A stretch of DNA of 7,978 nt from Bdellovibrio sp. (GTDB lineage: Bacteria; Bdellovibrionota; UBA1018). The stretch spans positions 1-7,978 of the forward strand of contig JACRAO010000147.1 of NCBI GenBank assembly GCA_016213345.1. The letters run 5' to 3'. How positions within the stretch are numbered: the first letter of the stretch is position 1; each line of letters begins with the position of its first letter. The position numbers and the translations under genes were made by a program. Shown here piece after piece: positions 5,104-7,978 of this stretch. Below the pieces are notes generated by a model that made no database searches, had not been told where the DNA came from, and saw only the letters and a program-made list of their open reading frames with translations.

Positions 5104-6776
5104 TACTATCATTATTTATTTTCTTAAAAAGTCACATACTCGTGGCGGATATGCCAACACAAACCCAGATTCTACCCACAATTATTATTGAAGATGAAAC
5201 ACCAAAGAAACAAACCAAGAGTACTGATGTTCCGTCAGGAATTGGCTCAAAAAACATTGATTCCACAACAAACACTCTAGGCATCGAACTAAAGAATATG
5301 GAAAATATTGACGAACTTCAGAACTTTAGAAATCTAGATCCTTGGCTTTTAACGCCATTAACAAACCATTACACACAAATTTACGGAGATTTTTCATGGG
5401 ATCAAAAACTAAGAGCTAAATATCACAAAAAATCCACCAAATCATTAATGGAACTAGAAAGCGGATATTTCAGAGACCGAAAAAAAATAAATTTTCTAGA
5501 CAATCATCAAACAATTTACGACACTAGTGACGATTTTGAAAACTCTTACTTTAATAATAATGACCATGTATTTGGTAAGATACATGGCCAGTCACCTGCA
5601 TTTGCTTACTTAATCGAAGGTGACTTTAAAAGCGAAATTTTACATTTTGGATCATCAATACCTGGAGAAAAAAAGCAATTTCAGGGCGGGTTGAGCTCTA
5701 AACTTAAACTTGGTTCAATTAGACTTGCACCATATGTGCAAATTAAACAGCTAAAATATAATGCATTTGATGTTATAAGCTCTTCAAATAAAACCAACAC
5801 TTATCAATTAGGCATGCAAGCTGAAACCCAGTTATTTTTACAAGCATACATGAAGGCTGGGTTTTCCAGAGAAAATTTTTATCGATTTTACAATGACGGC
5901 TCATGGCTAAGTTTTTTTAGAAATGACTTCAAACTCTCTGGCAAACAGGATTTAATTTTTTCTTGGATTGAACTCTTACCTTATTTAGATCTAGAATTAA
6001 CACAAGATATATCTCCTTCACTTTCTGAAACAACTGGAATATGGGGTGGTGGTTTCAAAATCTCAAGTACCACTGAGGAATCAATTGGAATGAGTTTGAA
6101 ATTAAGAAAATTTTCACAAATTCCAACACCCACACAAAAATTTGGAGATGGTGGAGTGTTAGTTGCATCATCTCCACTCCCTCCAGAAACCGGAGTACGC
6201 GCAGCATTTGGACCATGGTGGAAAACCGATCAAGACCAGATTGAACTATATGCCTTTTTGGAAAACACTCAAAACTCACCCATGCAGATTGCCTCTACGC
6301 CCTCACAAATAAAAACTATGCCTTTGGGAAAAACTCAAACCAATGGCATAGAACTAGAAATAAAAACTCATGTTTGGAGATTTGATATCTCAAACAAGAC
6401 AACATTGCAAAAAGCTATCAATACCTCAGAAATTACATGGCAAAATGGAAAACAGATACCTGGGAGACCAGATCTAACCTCAAACCTTGATATTCAATAT
6501 AAACAAAAAAGCTTTAAACTTGGATTAAACACTTTCATACAATCAAAAAGCAGCCTGGATTTGGCAAATTTATGGGAAAAACCTGCGCAGATTTTACTTA
6601 GTCCGTTTATTAGCTATGGAAAGCAGGATTGGGAGATAAAATTACTTATTAAGAACATATCACTAATAAAAAACAATCCTTTACCATTCGGATGGACTGG
6701 ACAAACAGCTCCAAACTTATTAGAAGTAGAAAGCAACAATATGGAAGTGAGGCTATTATGCGAAATTATTTTATAA
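5082..6776 (+). CDS. TonB-receptor-like outer-membrane beta-barrel lacking a plug domain
   Basis: This 564-aa protein is probably exported to the outer membrane. Residues 1-22 form a hydrophobic signal peptide, unusual in having no basic residue before the core. LPTIIIEDE (31-39) looks like a TonB box. Only about 45 polar residues follow before alternating amphipathic strands begin near residue 95 and run to the end. The stretch IPTPTQKFGDGG...PLPPETG (347-371) matches the barrel signature of TonB-dependent receptors (a FGD-GG...L-x-PE block). NGIELEIKT (421-429), GKQIPGRPD (456-464) and LLIKNIS (521-527) also fit the late barrel strands. A plug needs roughly 130 residues with RG and DG motifs, and none is present. 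The final strand ends in Leu rather than the usual Phe/Trp. No Shine-Dalgarno precedes the ATG at 5082, so translation probably couples to the preceding gene (22-nt overlap). Transport substrate unknown. It might instead be a plain porin-like barrel derived from the receptor family. Confidence 0.72.
   Translation: MPNAILLILSLFIFLKSHILVADMPTQTQILPTIIIEDETPKKQTKSTDVPSGIGSKNIDSTTNTLGIELKNMENIDELQNFRNLDPWLLTPLTNHYTQIYGDFSWDQKLRAKYHKKSTKSLMELESGYFRDRKKINFLDNHQTIYDTSDDFENSYFNNNDHVFGKIHGQSPAFAYLIEGDFKSEILHFGSSIPGEKKQFQGGLSSKLKLGSIRLAPYVQIKQLKYNAFDVISSSNKTNTYQLGMQAETQLFLQAYMKAGFSRENFYRFYNDGSWLSFFRNDFKLSGKQDLIFSWIELLPYLDLELTQDISPSLSETTGIWGGGFKISSTTEESIGMSLKLRKFSQIPTPTQKFGDGGVLVASSPLPPETGVRAAFGPWWKTDQDQIELYAFLENTQNSPMQIASTPSQIKTMPLGKTQTNGIELEIKTHVWRFDISNKTTLQKAINTSEITWQNGKQIPGRPDLTSNLDIQYKQKSFKLGLNTFIQSKSSLDLANLWEKPAQILLSPFISYGKQDWEIKLLIKNISLIKNNPLPFGWTGQTAPNLLEVESNNMEVRLLCEIIL
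6747..6752 (+). promoter_or_regulatory. Ribosome binding site that fixes the lipoprotein start
   Basis: GTGAGG lies 5 nt before the ATG at 6758, within the end of the barrel gene. It favours 6758, which puts a proper signal sequence at the N-terminus, over the in-frame ATG at 6692. Confidence 0.6.
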
Positions 6777-7894
6777 AAAATGTTATTTTATTTTCTGTTC
6801 TAATTGTATTTTTACCAAACTGTGCAAAAGTAAACACAGTTCAAGAAAGTTTAACAAAAATAAAAGCACCAGGGGATTTTCACACAAGGCATATTATGCA
6901 TAAAGGTCTTTGGCTTGCACTTTCAGCCCCACCCGACACTGGTAAACTTGCAAGAATTGATTTACAAACTATGGATATAAATCAGAACGTTCTCCCTATT
7001 CCTTCAGATGTGCAAATTTTTAACGATAAAGGAGAGCACTTATTTTTACTAAACAGAAACCATAATGATTCTCTTACACTGCTAAAAGGTACAAATGCCG
7101 AAGTTGCCGCTACTTTTGCTTTTATTGACAAATCAAATCCACAAGCAGTCTCTAGAGATCAACTGGATAGGATTTGGGTTACATTTTATGATAAAAACTT
7201 TGTACAAGTATTGTCTGCGGATCTAAAAGAAGAAATAAAAAACATAGACCTCTCTAAATTAAGAGATGACACCAACCAAGCTTTAGTTGATTCAGATGGT
7301 TTTGCAGAGCTATCGAGTCTTACTCATTACGGAGATAACAAAATGGCGATATTAGCGCAAAGACTTGAAAGAACAAGAGAAGGCTTTCGAGCCAACTCAC
7401 CCAGTGGTCTTATTTATATAGATATTTTTTCATTTCAAACAAAATTGGATCTCTTAGACATACTTAACCCACTAGCGATTTATTCAGACAATAAAAATCT
7501 AATTATTTACGGAGCAGGCGATCAAAGTGGTAAAGCATCGCCAGAAAACCAAAGGGGAAGCAAATACAAATATACCGAAGGAGCTGTAAATCCCACAATC
7601 CAACAATTTGATACGGTAATATTAGACGTCTACAAAGCTAACTACAGTGACATAAGTGCATTAATTACTTATCAACCTGCAAAAAACGAATACTGTATTC
7701 GATTTGATAATAACAATATTTATTGCGAAACAGGAGATTATGTTTTTAATAAAATAATTAGAGTCGATAATGCACTTTTTGTGTCTTATACCAAAAACAA
7801 AAGCTCAGAGCTGTGGGTAATGACTTTAGATGGAAAATTTGTAGTAAAAAATACTTTAGACTTGCCAATTACAGCCATGAGTTTTGGACCATAA
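6758..7894 (+). CDS. Probable lipoprotein with beta-propeller-like sequence
   Basis: This protein has 378 aa. The N-terminus MRNYFIKNVILF begins a basic then hydrophobic signal sequence ending in LPNC at 19-22, a lipobox-like site with Cys22 as the likely lipidated residue; Asn just before the cysteine is atypical. The rest is rich in short beta-strand repeats of YVTN/YncE-propeller flavour, for example GLWLALSAPPDTGKLARIDL (50-69), EHLFLLNRNHNDSLTLL (93-109), RIWVTFYDKNFVQVLSADL (138-156) and ELWVMTLDG (351-359). I could not count blades with confidence. Two cysteines, 313 and 323, may form a disulfide in a late blade. The start at 6758 follows GTGAGG by 5 nt and overlaps the barrel gene by 19 nt. 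Propeller-type lipoproteins encoded beside TonB-like receptors often act as surface or periplasmic partners of the barrel; that role is inferred from context. No specific family was recognised. It is the last gene of the four-gene operon. Confidence 0.7.
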   Translation: MRNYFIKNVILFSVLIVFLPNCAKVNTVQESLTKIKAPGDFHTRHIMHKGLWLALSAPPDTGKLARIDLQTMDINQNVLPIPSDVQIFNDKGEHLFLLNRNHNDSLTLLKGTNAEVAATFAFIDKSNPQAVSRDQLDRIWVTFYDKNFVQVLSADLKEEIKNIDLSKLRDDTNQALVDSDGFAELSSLTHYGDNKMAILAQRLERTREGFRANSPSGLIYIDIFSFQTKLDLLDILNPLAIYSDNKNLIIYGAGDQSGKASPENQRGSKYKYTEGAVNPTIQQFDTVILDVYKANYSDISALITYQPAKNEYCIRFDNNNIYCETGDYVFNKIIRVDNALFVSYTKNKSSELWVMTLDGKFVVKNTLDLPITAMSFGP

Positions 7895-7900
7895 AATAGT

Positions 7901-7929
7901 TTGTTTTCTGTAAAAAAACATCTTACAAT
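7901..7929 (+). promoter_or_regulatory. Possible promoter for a gene entering at the right edge
   Basis: TTGTTT (7901-7906) and TACAAT (7924-7929) are separated by 17 nt. The -10 matches 5 of 6 consensus positions, the -35 only 3. The predicted transcription start is near 7936, the ATG of the possible edge gene. Confidence 0.3.
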
Positions 7930-7967
7930 GTGGTCATGCAAAACGCTAGACCATGGGTTATTTTTTT
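7929..7967 (+). terminator. Weak terminator-like hairpin after the four-gene operon
   Basis: TGGTC (7931-7935) pairs with GACCA (7949-7953), extended outward by two G-U pairs and inward by a GC/GC pair around an AAAAC loop. Seven T residues follow at 7961-7967, but 7 nt away from the stem, which is longer than ideal. It would overlap the possible gene start at 7936, so the two calls compete. Confidence 0.25.
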
Positions 7968-7978
7968 ACCCCTGTGTA
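7936..7978 (+). CDS. Possible N-terminus of a membrane or exported protein (cut by window edge)
   Basis: An ATG at 7936 opens a frame that stays open to the edge and reads MQNARPWVIFLPLC, a short basic N-terminus followed by a hydrophobic stretch as in a signal peptide or first membrane span. There is no Shine-Dalgarno, but a -10-like TACAAT ends 6 nt upstream. Only 14 codons are visible, so no family can be named. The frame could be chance, since the same bases form a weak terminator hairpin. An alternative ATG at 7928 in another frame is also open to the edge. Confidence 0.35.
   Translation, partial: MQNARPWVIFLPLC

Noticed and set aside
6055..6279. Minus-strand open frame of 74 codons inside the barrel gene
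   Set aside because: It is antisense to the most receptor-like part of the barrel and has no supporting start signal or family resemblance.
6692..6757. Upstream ATG start for the lipoprotein gene
   Set aside because: It would bury the signal sequence behind 22 polar residues; the ATG at 6758 has GTGAGG 5 nt upstream.
7903..7919. GTTTT/AAAAC hairpin just after the lipoprotein gene
   Set aside because: It is an A/T-only short stem expected by chance in this base composition and is not followed by a T-run.
7955..7971. GGGT/ACCC hairpin around the T-run as the terminator
   Set aside because: Only four base pairs form, and the T-run lies in the loop instead of after the stem.

Overview
This A+T-rich window comes from a Gram-negative bacterium. 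An FtsB-type divisome protein, a signal-anchored cupredoxin, a TonB-receptor-like beta-barrel and a lipoprotein together imply two membranes. The CpaF-type ATPase resembles what I remember from myxobacteria and Bdellovibrio relatives, so my best guess is a low-GC member of Bdellovibrionota or the old deltaproteobacteria. That placement is an inference from protein style, not from a marker-gene comparison.

The window holds two divergent gene blocks. The left block (positions 1-3615) is read entirely on the minus strand. In transcription order it contains a membrane-anchored cupredoxin-like protein, an orphan CpaF/TadA-type secretion ATPase, enolase (eno), a small FtsB/DivIC-family division protein, and the N-terminal 95 codons of the queuosine enzyme QueF, which runs off the left edge. 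Gaps are 20, 30 and 21 nt, and the eno and ftsB frames overlap by 14 nt, so this looks like one transcription unit with possible internal promoters before eno and queF. eno followed by ftsB is a familiar pairing; the secretion ATPase and cupredoxin in front of it are less so.

The right block (3723-7894) is read on the plus strand and is a four-gene operon in which every junction overlaps (by 17, 22 and 19 nt). It encodes a GT2-like glycosyltransferase (TIGR04283 type), a CofC-like DUF2064 nucleotidyl/glycosyl transferase (TIGR04282 type), an outer-membrane beta-barrel that resembles a TonB-dependent receptor but has no room for a plug domain, and a probable lipoprotein with beta-propeller-like sequence. 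The two enzyme families are often found together and have been linked to radical-SAM/arsenosugar loci, but no radical SAM gene is visible here. Two cytoplasmic transferases plus a barrel and a surface-type lipoprotein suggest that a small molecule or sugar conjugate is made and then displayed, exported or taken up. This is the most interesting part of the window.

The 107-nt divergent spacer (3616-3722) carries the signals for both blocks. After 7894 there is a weak hairpin with a T-run, overlapping what may be the first 14 codons of another plus-strand gene at the right edge. Several genes without a Shine-Dalgarno have a -10-like hexamer about 7-10 nt before the start codon, which hints at leaderless transcripts. 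I saw no tRNA, rRNA, CRISPR array, insertion sequence or long repeat.
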